NCBI GenBank assembly: GCA_946479015.1
Contig: CAMLEQ010000086.1
Location: forward strand, 1 to 11,451
Direction: 5' to 3'
Source of the DNA: an uncultured Gemmatimonadota bacterium
Lineage (GTDB): Bacteria; Gemmatimonadota; Gemmatimonadetes; Gemmatimonadales; Gemmatimonadaceae
DNA: 11,451 nucleotides
In this document: positions 1 to 7,778 of the stretch, in pieces
Numbering within the stretch: the first letter of the stretch is position 1
Layout: each line of letters opens with the position of its first letter
Program-made: the position numbers and the translations under genes
Notes under the pieces: generated by a model
What the model saw: only the letters and a program-made list of their open reading frames with translations
Told to the model about the DNA's origin: nothing
Database searches by the model: none

Positions 1-290
1 GCGCCGCGCAGCTTGCGCAGCGCGTAGCCGATGTCGTGTCGCAGCTCGCCCACGTAGTCCCTCCGCCGCCGCGCGGCCTCGATGTCCTGGTCCACGTGCC
101 GCAGGTAGCGGCGCGCGTCTTCCACGTCTCCGAACTGCCGGGCCGCCTCGGCGCGCGCCGCCTCCGGGGAGAGGCCGCGCGCGATGAGCTCCTCGGCGCG
201 CATCTCCAGGTGGAAGCGCAGCTCCTCGTCGACGTCGTCGCTGATGCGCTGCGTGGAGCGCCAGGGAAAGCGAAAGAGGGGGCGCGTCAC
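1..290 (-). CDS. ADOP-type ABC transporter permease, N-terminal part only
   Basis: Partial gene: about 96 codons are present and the rest lies beyond the left edge. It starts at a GTG (290-288) that overlaps the padR stop by four bases (GTGA), so the two genes are very probably translationally coupled. The visible protein has the features I know from the cytoplasmic prefix of ADOP duplicated permeases: an acidic stretch DVDEELRFHLEMR (residues 19-31), the segment GLSPEAARAEAARQFGD (residues 39-55), and DIGYALRKLR just before the edge, where the first transmembrane helix normally follows. Full-length members are about 800-900 residues, with two MacB/FtsX-like permease halves in the inner membrane; substrates are mostly unknown. 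The padR-permease pairing is the standard context for this family in Gemmatimonadota and Acidobacteriota. Its repression by the adjacent PadR is inference. The membrane part cannot be checked here. Confidence 0.85.
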   Translation of the reverse strand, partial: MTRPLFRFPWRSTQRISDDVDEELRFHLEMRAEELIARGLSPEAARAEAARQFGDVEDARRYLRHVDQDIEAARRRRDYVGELRHDIGYALRKLRG

Positions 291-619
291 GCGGGCTCCA
301 GCACCTTGAACACCGCTTCGGCGTAGCGGCGCCAGGTGGACTCCTGGGCGCGGAGCTGCTGCCGGCCGCGGGTGGTGAGGCGGTAGTAGCGCGCGCGGCG
401 GTTGTTCTCCGACAGCCCCCACTCGGCGGCGACGCAGCCGGCGCGCTCGAGGCGGTGGAGCGACTTGTAGAGCGGGGCGTCCTCGATCTCGATCACGCCG
501 TCGGTGCGGTCACGGATCCACCGGGACACGGCGTAGCCGTGCATGACCCCCCAGGCGAGGGCGCGGAGGACGAGGACGTCGAGGGTGCCCTGGAGCAGGT
601 CGAGCGATTGGTCGGCCAC
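287..619 (-). CDS. PadR family transcriptional regulator
   Basis: A 110-residue protein, the usual length for the short PadR class. The opening LLQGTLDVLVLRALAWGVMHGYA (from residue 8) is the classic PadR helix 1-2 signature. PLYKSLHRLERAG (residues 49-61) is the recognition helix, followed by the wing with RRARYYRLTTRGRQQL (residues 74-89), and a C-terminal helix probably used for dimerisation. The start is a GTG at 619-617 with GGGAG seven to eleven bases upstream. The nearby ATG at 633 is out of frame. It most likely represses its own operon, padR plus the overlapping ADOP permease. A perfect TTGACA at 677-672 and a 29-base nested palindrome at 623-651 covering the ribosome binding site support autoregulation. 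The inducer is unknown. Identification is confident; the regulatory role is inferred from the family. Confidence 0.93.
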   Translation of the reverse strand: MADQSLDLLQGTLDVLVLRALAWGVMHGYAVSRWIRDRTDGVIEIEDAPLYKSLHRLERAGCVAAEWGLSENNRRARYYRLTTRGRQQLRAQESTWRRYAEAVFKVLEPA

Positions 620-622
620 GCG

Positions 623-651
623 TGTCTCCCATTACCGAGTACGGGGAGACA
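623..651 (-). promoter_or_regulatory. Nested palindrome, candidate PadR operator
   Basis: TGTCTCCC at 623-630 is mirrored exactly by GGGAGACA at 644-651. An inner TAC-CGA-GTA at 633-641 shares the same centre (base 637), giving 11 matched pairs over 29 bases. Its padR-proximal arm contains the padR Shine-Dalgarno GGGAG. It could be a protein binding site, an RNA hairpin masking the ribosome binding site, or both. PadR sites in other bacteria are also long dyads, often with an ATGT/ACAT core; this one has TGTC/GACA ends. Confidence 0.55.
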
Positions 652-677
652 GTGGGGTCGCGATGTGCGGCTGTCAA
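649..677 (-). promoter_or_regulatory. Possible padR promoter (-35 TTGACA)
   Basis: On the minus strand a perfect TTGACA lies at 677-672, about 50 bases before the padR start. With a 17-base spacer the -10 would be CACTGT (654-649), a weak match that runs into the palindrome at 623-651. That placement would let a bound repressor block RNA polymerase. The -35 is striking in such GC-rich sequence; the -10 is not convincing. Confidence 0.35.
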
Positions 678-710
678 GAGTTTCTCTCTGACCCATCGCC
701 TGCACGCTTC

Positions 711-725
711 CCGTACGTGGTACGG
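711..725. repeat. Perfect 15-base palindrome CCGTAC-GTG-GTACGG
   Basis: Six-base arms (711-716 and 720-725) flank a 3-base centre in the 180-base gap between the dehydrogenase stop and the padR start. It lies 34 bases upstream of the TTGACA at 677-672, a position suited to a second regulator. It resembles in layout, though not in exact sequence, the TGTACGC-TTC-GCGTACA palindrome upstream of the dehydrogenase. There is no T-run beside it, so a terminator is less likely. Confidence 0.4.
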
Positions 726-799
726 CGTCGCGCGGCGCGGCGGAGGAGGGGGGAGCGGTGCGGCGGCCAGCGTCGTGCCCGCCCCCCACGCCAGCGCGC

Positions 800-2023
800 T
801 CACGCCATCATCGCCTGCGGCTGCAGCTCCACCTTGATCCACCACGGCTGCCGCGTGTCGAACGCCTTGTACGCGTCGATCACGTTCGGCAGCGACTCGT
901 GCTCGGTGAGCACCTTCTCCGGGTGCGCGGCGCCGCTCTCGACGGCGTCGAGCAGGAGCGGGATGTACTTCCGGTGGTGGCAGTTTCCCATCTTCAACGT
1001 GAGGTTCCTGTTCATCGCCTTGCCGATGGGGTACGCCTCGAGCGTCTGCGGGTAGACGCCGATGATCGAGTGCGTGCCGGCCTTGGCGAGCGCGTCCACC
1101 GCCCAGCGCAGCGCCTGCGACGGGCCATCGCCGGGGTGCCAGTTCGGGCCGTCGGTATGCGGCTTCGGCACGAGCGTGTGGAGCTCGCGATCGAACTCCT
1201 CCGCCTCCGCCTTCGCCCGCTTCGCTGCCGGGCCCTTGTGCGGGCGCACCGCGTCCACGCCCACCGCGTCGATGACGCGATCGACGCCGATGCCGCCGGT
1301 GAGCTCGAGGATCGCCTGCACCGGATCCTCCTTCTCGAAGTCGATCACCTCCGCCTCCTGCGCGCGCGCGAGCTCGAGGCGCGAGGGGATGCAGTCGACC
1401 GCGATGATGCGCCCGGCGCGCAGCATGGCCGCGCTCTCGATGGCGAGCTGTCCCACCGGGCCGCACCCGAAGATCGCGACGGTGTTCCCCGGCCGGATCT
1501 CGGCGAGCTCGGCGCCGAAGTACGCGGTGGGGAAGATGTCCGAGAGGAGGATCGCCTGATCGTCGCTCACGGAGTCGGGGAGCTTCACCAGTCCGACGTT
1601 CGCGAACGGGACGCGCGCGAGCTCCGCCTGCAGCCCGTGGAACGGGCCGGACTCCTCGGGGCCGCCGTAGAACGCCGTGCCCGCGCGCTTCCCCTTCGGG
1701 TTGGCGTTGTCGCACTGCGAGAAGTAGCCGGCGCGGCAGTAGGAGCAGTAGCCGCACGCGATCGTGGACGGGATGACCACGCGGTCGCCCGGCGCGAGAT
1801 TCCTGACGCCGGCGCCCACCTCCTCCACCACGCCCACCCCCTCGTGGCCGAGGATCGTCCCCTCCTTCATGCCCGCGACCGTGCCGCGGATGAGGTGCAG
1901 ATCGGTGCCGCAGATCGCGCTCGTGGTGAGGCGGACGATCGCGTCCGTGGGCTGCTCGATCCTCGGGTCCGGCACGTCGTCGAGCCTGATGTCGCCGATG
2001 CCGTGAAAGACGATGGCCTGCAT
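800..2023 (-). CDS. Zinc-dependent alcohol dehydrogenase, formaldehyde dehydrogenase-like
   Basis: A 407-residue medium-chain dehydrogenase/reductase. The GroES-like half carries the expected catalytic-zinc residues C38 (in CGTD) and H60-E61 (in GHEGVG). The structural-zinc lobe has all four cysteines, C90, C93, C96 and C104, in CGYCSYCRAGYFSQC. The NAD-binding half has GCGPVGQLA and IIAVDCIPSRLELA. LLSDIFPTAYFGAELAEI before the Rossmann motif and the QPWWIKVEL ending are typical of the glutathione-independent formaldehyde dehydrogenase-like branch (Tdh/AdhP-like), so oxidation of a small alcohol or aldehyde adduct with NAD is likely; the substrate is not determined. The start ATG (2023-2021) is fixed by GGGAGG six bases upstream; the frame is open further upstream but that stretch is unlike protein. 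It reads toward padR but is separated by 180 bases. A palindrome at 2059-2075 is a candidate operator. Confidence 0.92.
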   Translation of the reverse strand: MQAIVFHGIGDIRLDDVPDPRIEQPTDAIVRLTTSAICGTDLHLIRGTVAGMKEGTILGHEGVGVVEEVGAGVRNLAPGDRVVIPSTIACGYCSYCRAGYFSQCDNANPKGKRAGTAFYGGPEESGPFHGLQAELARVPFANVGLVKLPDSVSDDQAILLSDIFPTAYFGAELAEIRPGNTVAIFGCGPVGQLAIESAAMLRAGRIIAVDCIPSRLELARAQEAEVIDFEKEDPVQAILELTGGIGVDRVIDAVGVDAVRPHKGPAAKRAKAEAEEFDRELHTLVPKPHTDGPNWHPGDGPSQALRWAVDALAKAGTHSIIGVYPQTLEAYPIGKAMNRNLTLKMGNCHHRKYIPLLLDAVESGAAHPEKVLTEHESLPNVIDAYKAFDTRQPWWIKVELQPQAMMA

Positions 2024-2058
2024 GTGTACCTCCCTGCCGTGGCGTGCATCCAGCGTGC

Positions 2059-2075
2059 TGTACGCTTCGCGTACA
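2059..2075. promoter_or_regulatory. Palindrome TGTACGC-TTC-GCGTACA, candidate operator for the dehydrogenase
   Basis: Perfect 7-base arms with a 3-base centre lie 36-52 bases upstream of the dehydrogenase start codon, where a promoter would be. Size and symmetry suit a dimeric TetR- or MarR-like repressor; no such regulator is in this window. The ten bases TGCTGTACGC that open it on the plus strand (2056-2065) recur at 4366-4375, just before the kinase gene. Confidence 0.45.
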
Positions 2076-2318
2076 CGGCGCCCAGCTCGGCACCCCGGTC
2101 CGGCGTGGCCCGCGCCGCGCCCGTGGGCCGGCGCGCTGCACGAGCCGCGCCCGGTGACGCGGCGCGTGGTGGCCTGCTCACGGTCCGCGAGCGTGAGGAC
2201 GAGCCCGAGTCGACGCCGATGTCGTCGTGCGCGACGTGGCCGCGGCGGTGCGCCGAGGGGGGCTCCGGCCACGAGAGGCCGGTGACCGCCGCCCGGATTG
2301 ACGGCGGCCGCCATTGGC

Positions 2319-2350
2319 TGCATATACAGCCGTCGTCAAGTGTATATGCA
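2319..2350. promoter_or_regulatory. AT-rich inverted repeat upstream of the tautomerase/YHS locus
   Basis: TGCATATACA (2319-2328) and TGTATATGCA (2341-2350) are perfect inverted copies 12 bases apart. Allowing two mismatches, the arms extend to 2313-2328 and 2341-2356 (14 of 16 pairs). Smaller dyads overlap it: GGCTG-N6-CAGCC (2316-2331) and GCAA-CCAT-TTGC (2348-2359). The AT content contrasts sharply with the surroundings. It sits 52-83 bases before the ATG at 2402, which suggests an operator or promoter region. Confidence 0.5.
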
Positions 2351-2401
2351 ACCATTTGCGGCGCGCCGCACTCGGCGCGCCGGAGCGGAGGACCCGAACC
2401 G

Positions 2402-2572
2402 ATGCTGTTCGTCGAGCTGTTCGTCCCCAGGGGGATCCTCGATGACGAGACCCGCCGCCGCCTCGGCGAGCGCATCATCACCGAGGTGGTGAGCGCCAAG
2501 GGCGCGGATCCCGAGACGATCGCGGCCGTCCCGGGGTGGAGGACGGGAACTGGGGCGCGTTCGGCGGGGTGA
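2402..2572 (+). pseudogene. Tautomerase-like protein, N-terminal remnant (56 codons)
   Basis: The frame opens at ATG 2402 with GGAGG ten bases upstream and encodes MLFVELFVPRGILDDETRR followed by RLGERIITEVVSAKGADPETI. I recognise this as the start of the tautomerase-like proteins that begin MLFVELFVP, which usually run about 130-150 residues before their C-terminal end. From about residue 43 the frame stops resembling the family and ends at TGA 2570-2572. The family's C-terminal motif, GAFG-x-VMRT-x-D-(LIV)-V, reappears one frame over at 2551-2600, without the 80-100 residues that should lie between. The simplest reading is an internal out-of-frame deletion near 2525-2536. Loss of activity is inferred. 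Family recognition is from memory. Confidence 0.6.
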
Positions 2573-2805
2573 TGCGCACGCCGGACCTCGTCGACATGGT
2601 CGTGCACCGCCGGAGTGTACCGGCGCCCACGAACGCCGCCGAGGGCGAGCCCGCGCAAGGCACGGCGGCGGATCCGGTGTGCGGCATGACGGTGGAGCTG
2701 GACGGCGCCATCACCCTGGAGCTCGACGGCGTCACCCACGCCTTCTGCTGCACGGGGTGCCGCGACGTGTTCCTCGCGCGATGGCACCAGTCCCCTCGCT
2801 CGTAG
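2572..2805 (+). CDS. YHS domain protein, 3' part of the broken tautomerase-YHS gene
   Basis: The segment DPVCGMTVELDGAITLELDG then VTHAFCCTGCRDVF (about residues 33-66 of this frame) is a complete YHS domain, a small metal- or redox-associated module also found in copper ATPases and copper chaperone-like proteins. Its three conserved cysteine positions (VCGM and FCCTGC) are intact. The chosen start, ATG 2572, overlaps the stop of the upstream frame as TGATG, with a G-rich GGCGGGG just before it. Ribosomes finishing the remnant could therefore re-initiate and make a 77-residue protein. A GTG at 2536 would give 89 residues and keep the tautomerase tail EDGNWGAFGGVMRTPDLVDM, but has no ribosome binding site. 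The first 30 residues are leftover tautomerase C-terminus and linker, so the ancestor was probably one fused tautomerase-YHS protein. Confidence 0.7.
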   Translation: MRTPDLVDMVVHRRSVPAPTNAAEGEPAQGTAADPVCGMTVELDGAITLELDGVTHAFCCTGCRDVFLARWHQSPRS

Positions 2806-2814
2806 ACTGCGCAC

Positions 2815-2833
2815 GCGGCCGCCGCACGGCCGC
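2815..2833. terminator. Hairpin between convergent genes
   Basis: GCGGCCG-CCGCA-CGGCCGC forms a perfect 7-base stem with a 5-base loop in the 33-base gap between the YHS stop (2805) and the stop of the convergent di-heme cytochrome gene (2839). The position suits a bidirectional 3' end. There is no U-tract on either strand, so intrinsic termination is uncertain. Confidence 0.45.
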
Positions 2834-2838
2834 CGCGG

Positions 2839-4218
2839 TCACGGACGATCCACCGGCAGCCCGCTCGGCACCCGGTCGGGGATGACGCTCGACAGGTTCC
2901 GCGCCGCCTCGTCGGTGAGCGCGCTCATGTAATCCATCAGCTTGTCCACCACCTCCGGCGAGAGCACGACGCCGTTCAGGAGCGTGTCGCGCTGCGCGAG
3001 GACGTCCTGCGCGTTGTCGAGCAGCGTGCCCTGCGACGCCGGATCGAGCTGCGAGGGGTCGAACGACAGGAGCCGCTGGTCGGACTCGCTGTAGTGCTCC
3101 ACGAACGAGCGCAGCGTCGGGTACGCGCCGTCGTGGCCGTACGGACCGGTGAGCTCCACGTTGCGCAGCGGCGAGGTGCGGAAGCGATACCGGTCGGCGG
3201 GGTCGCCGGTCACGTTCATTCGCCCGAAATCATCGCGCAGCGACGCTCCGTTTCCCTCCCCCGGACCGATCTGGGCGACGGCCACGTCGTGGAACTGGTC
3301 GTCGCTCAGGGTGGCGCCATCATGGCAGATGGCGCACTTGAGCGTGAGGAAGGTCTCGGCCCCCTCGAGCTGGCGCGGCGTGAGCGCGTCGTCGTCCCCC
3401 CTGAGGAACCGGTCCCACGGCGCGTTCGCGAACGTCATGCGGTCCACGATGAACGCGCCGATGGCGTTCGACGCATGGGCGAACGTCATCTCGCTGAACG
3501 GCGTGCCGGGGTAGGCCGCCTCGAACATCCGCCGGTACTCGGGGATGGCGCCGAGCCGCCGCATGAGACCGGCCCAGATGCGGTCCACATCGGCGTCGGG
3601 GATGGCGGCCAGCTCGTTCCCACCATCGCCGCGCATCTCCGCGCGGCTGGTGACCGGGAACATCCCGAGCGCCGAGACGGCGCCGAACTCGAACACGCGC
3701 TGCATGCGCGGCGTGAGCCGGTGCCCCGCCGGCGTCTGCACGCGTCCCTTCGAGTCCAGTTGCACGCGGCCATCCCAGAAGAGGTGCCGCATGCTGCCGA
3801 GGTCGAAGAACGGCGGCGCGTTGCGCGCGATCAGCACGCCGTTCGGCTGCGTGCGCTGCGGTCCCAGCCCGATGCCGCCGGAGCCGATGGACAGGCTCCT
3901 GCCGTCGCTGGTCTCGAAGGCGGGGAGGTGGCAGGTGGTGCAGGCGACGTCGCGGTTCCCGCTCAGGATCTTGTCGAAGGCGAGCGCCTGGCCGAGCCGC
4001 ACGAGCGCCGGCCGGATGTGGCGCGGGCGCTCGAGGGGGACGAGGCCCCGCGACGCGGCGAGCTGCCGGACGGTGCGCGGGGTGACCGCGGTCTCGTCCG
4101 AAGCGGTGGTGGAACGACGGTTGGATGCCGAGGGCGCCGTGGGCTGGTCGGCGCACGCCACGAGCGACGCGACGACGGCGGCGGCCGTGGCGACCGTCGC
4201 CAACGTTCTCCGAAACAT
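2839..4218 (-). CDS. Di-heme cytochrome c peroxidase/MauG-family lipoprotein
   Basis: A 459-residue exported c-type cytochrome. The N-terminus has RR, a hydrophobic stretch and the lipobox LVAC (cysteine 22), so it is a lipoprotein displayed in or across the periplasm; a low-complexity Ser/Thr linker follows. There are two CXXCH heme sites: CTTCH at 93-97 and CAICH at 295-299. The first is followed by ETSDGRSLSIGSGG, and the C-terminus has GPYGHDGAYPTLRSFVEHY, the pattern seen in bacterial cytochrome c peroxidases and MauG-like proteins. These either reduce hydrogen peroxide with electrons from small cytochromes or use high-valent heme to oxidise a partner; the sequence alone does not decide. 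At 459 residues it is longer than classical CcpA (about 320-350). The start ATG (4218-4216) has GGAGG five bases upstream. It is divergent from the kinase gene, with a palindrome at 4292-4310 between them. Confidence 0.88.
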   Translation of the reverse strand: MFRRTLATVATAAAVVASLVACADQPTAPSASNRRSTTASDETAVTPRTVRQLAASRGLVPLERPRHIRPALVRLGQALAFDKILSGNRDVACTTCHLPAFETSDGRSLSIGSGGIGLGPQRTQPNGVLIARNAPPFFDLGSMRHLFWDGRVQLDSKGRVQTPAGHRLTPRMQRVFEFGAVSALGMFPVTSRAEMRGDGGNELAAIPDADVDRIWAGLMRRLGAIPEYRRMFEAAYPGTPFSEMTFAHASNAIGAFIVDRMTFANAPWDRFLRGDDDALTPRQLEGAETFLTLKCAICHDGATLSDDQFHDVAVAQIGPGEGNGASLRDDFGRMNVTGDPADRYRFRTSPLRNVELTGPYGHDGAYPTLRSFVEHYSESDQRLLSFDPSQLDPASQGTLLDNAQDVLAQRDTLLNGVVLSPEVVDKLMDYMSALTDEAARNLSSVIPDRVPSGLPVDRP

Positions 4219-4291
4219 GACGACCTCCAATGGACCTGGACGAGTCGAGCTGCGGCGGAGCCGGTGGTCGTGGGCTCTCAACGAGTAGATC

Positions 4292-4310
4292 GGAATCGGC
4301 GCCCGATTCC
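4292..4310. promoter_or_regulatory. Perfect palindrome GGAATCGG-CGC-CCGATTCC in the divergent promoter region
   Basis: Eight-base arms and a 3-base centre lie within the 176-base space between the cytochrome gene (start 4218, minus) and the kinase gene (start 4395, plus). It is 31 bases upstream of the candidate kinase -35 and about 75 bases from the cytochrome start, well placed for one factor to control both genes. The binding protein is unknown. Confidence 0.5.
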
Positions 4311-4340
4311 CGACACGCGCCCGCCCGAGGCGCCCGGCGC

Positions 4341-4369
4341 TGGCCAGAATTCGCCGCCGGCCCTATGCT
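4341..4369 (+). promoter_or_regulatory. Possible sigma-70-like promoter of the kinase gene
   Basis: TGGCCA (4341-4346, 4 of 6 to TTGACA) and TATGCT (4364-4369, 4 of 6 to TATAAT) are separated by 17 bases, with about 25 bases left to the ATG at 4395. TATGCT stands out as AT-rich against the surroundings. Promoter consensus in this phylum is poorly known to me, so this is tentative. Confidence 0.35.
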
Positions 4370-4394
4370 GTACGCCTCACGCGGGAGGCCGGAC

Positions 4395-7022
<2,628 letters not shown>

Positions 7023-7024
7023 GG

Positions 7025-7041
7025 GGCGCGGCGTCCGCGCC
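7025..7041. terminator. Hairpin between convergent kinase and sigma genes
   Basis: GGCGCGG-CGT-CCGCGCC is a perfect 7-base stem with a 3-base loop that fills most of the 24-base gap between the two stop codons (7022 and 7047). It can form in both transcripts and is a likely shared 3' end, although no U-run follows on either side. Confidence 0.5.
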
Positions 7042-7046
7042 GCGCG

Positions 7047-7637
7047 TCAGCCGCCGCCGTCGTCCGACGACAGCTCATCGCCGAGGAGCGAGTGGTGCAG
7101 GAGGAGGCGCGCCTTGCGCCAGTCGCGCTGCACCGTGCGCTCCGACACCCCGCGGAAGGCGGCGATCTCGGCGAAGGAGAAACCGCAGAAGAAGCGGAGG
7201 TCCACCAGCTCGGCGAGCGCGGGCTCGAGCTCGCCCAGCTCCTCGAGCGCATCGCCGAGCCGCTCCAGCTCCTCCGCGTCGCGCAGCGCCTCGCTCGTCG
7301 GCGGCTCGTCGCCGGCGAGGGTGATCTCGAGCTGGCGCCCGCGCTTCACGGCGCGGTGGCGGCGCGCGAAGTCGACGACCAGGCCGCGCATGGCGCGCGC
7401 GGCGTAGGCGAGGAAGCGCGGCCGGTCGGCGAACGCCACGTCGTGGCGGCCGGAGATGTTGAGGTAGGCCTCGTGCAGCAGCGTGGTGGGTCCGAGCGTG
7501 AGCGAGGGGCCGGCGCGCCGCAGGTTCCGCTCGGCGAGCCGGTGCAGCTCGTGGTAGAGGAGCGTGAACAGCTCGTCCACCGCCTCCTGGTCGGCCTGGT
7601 CGGCGCGCCGGATGAGCGCTTCGATGTCGGACTCCAA
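7047..7637 (-). CDS. ECF-type RNA polymerase sigma factor (TIGR02999-like)
   Basis: A 196-residue two-domain sigma factor. Region 2 spans about 5-95, with YHELHRLAERNLRRAG, GPTTLLHEAYLNI and RPRFLAYAARAMRGLVVDFA, wording characteristic of the 'ECF-like' TIGR02999 class and different from SigE/RpoE. Region 4 is about 125-185, with the helix-turn-helix FAEIAAFRGVSERTVQRDW that reads the -35 element. The start is a TTG at 7637-7635 with GGGAGG four bases upstream; no ATG or GTG in frame gives a full region 2. No anti-sigma factor gene follows. In this class regulation is commonly tied to a neighbouring Ser/Thr kinase, and the 875-residue kinase ends 24 bases away on the opposite strand. Usually the two genes run in the same direction; here they face each other. 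The promoters it recognises are unknown. Confidence 0.93.
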   Translation of the reverse strand: MESDIEALIRRADQADQEAVDELFTLLYHELHRLAERNLRRAGPSLTLGPTTLLHEAYLNISGRHDVAFADRPRFLAYAARAMRGLVVDFARRHRAVKRGRQLEITLAGDEPPTSEALRDAEELERLGDALEELGELEPALAELVDLRFFCGFSFAEIAAFRGVSERTVQRDWRKARLLLHHSLLGDELSSDDGGG

Positions 7638-7740
7638 CTGCCCTCCCGGGAGTGGTCGGCCGGCCCGCGTCGGGGAGCGCGGGCGGCCGTCGCTTCCCTA
7701 CGATACGCCGGAAGGGCGCCGGGCTCCATGGGTGGGGCGG

Positions 7741-7774
7741 CAGCCAGGCGCGCCGCGAGGGGAGCGCCTGACTG
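7741..7774 (-). terminator. Strong hairpin just after rtcB
   Basis: Bases 7741-7751 pair with 7764-7774: ten pairs and one C/A mismatch, with a 12-base loop. It begins five bases past the rtcB stop codon on the minus strand, the expected position for the end of the Ro60-rtcB transcript and a barrier before the sigma gene. No U-tract follows, so it may act as an RNA 3'-end stabiliser or a Rho-linked end. Confidence 0.5.
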
Positions 7775-7778
7775 GCCG

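Larger units (their letters stand above)
2024..2401. other. 378-base intergenic region with two dyad symmetries
   Basis: This lies between the divergent dehydrogenase (minus) and tautomerase remnant (plus). I see no credible gene in any frame: the open frames give arginine/alanine-rich strings with no recognisable domain. The contents are the ribosome binding site of the dehydrogenase next to 2024, the palindrome at 2059-2075, a GC-rich featureless stretch at roughly 2080-2310, the AT-rich dyad at 2313-2356, and a GGAGG (2387-2391) ten bases before the ATG at 2402. Confidence 0.7.

Noticed and set aside
2024..2323. Possible N-terminal extension of the dehydrogenase
   Set aside because: The extra residues are Arg/Ala/Gly-rich with no family counterpart, and GGGAGG precedes the internal ATG at 2023.
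758..2401. Open plus-strand frame upstream of the tautomerase start, through the dehydrogenase region
   Set aside because: It is antisense to the dehydrogenase and only becomes protein-like at ATG 2402, where a ribosome binding site is found.
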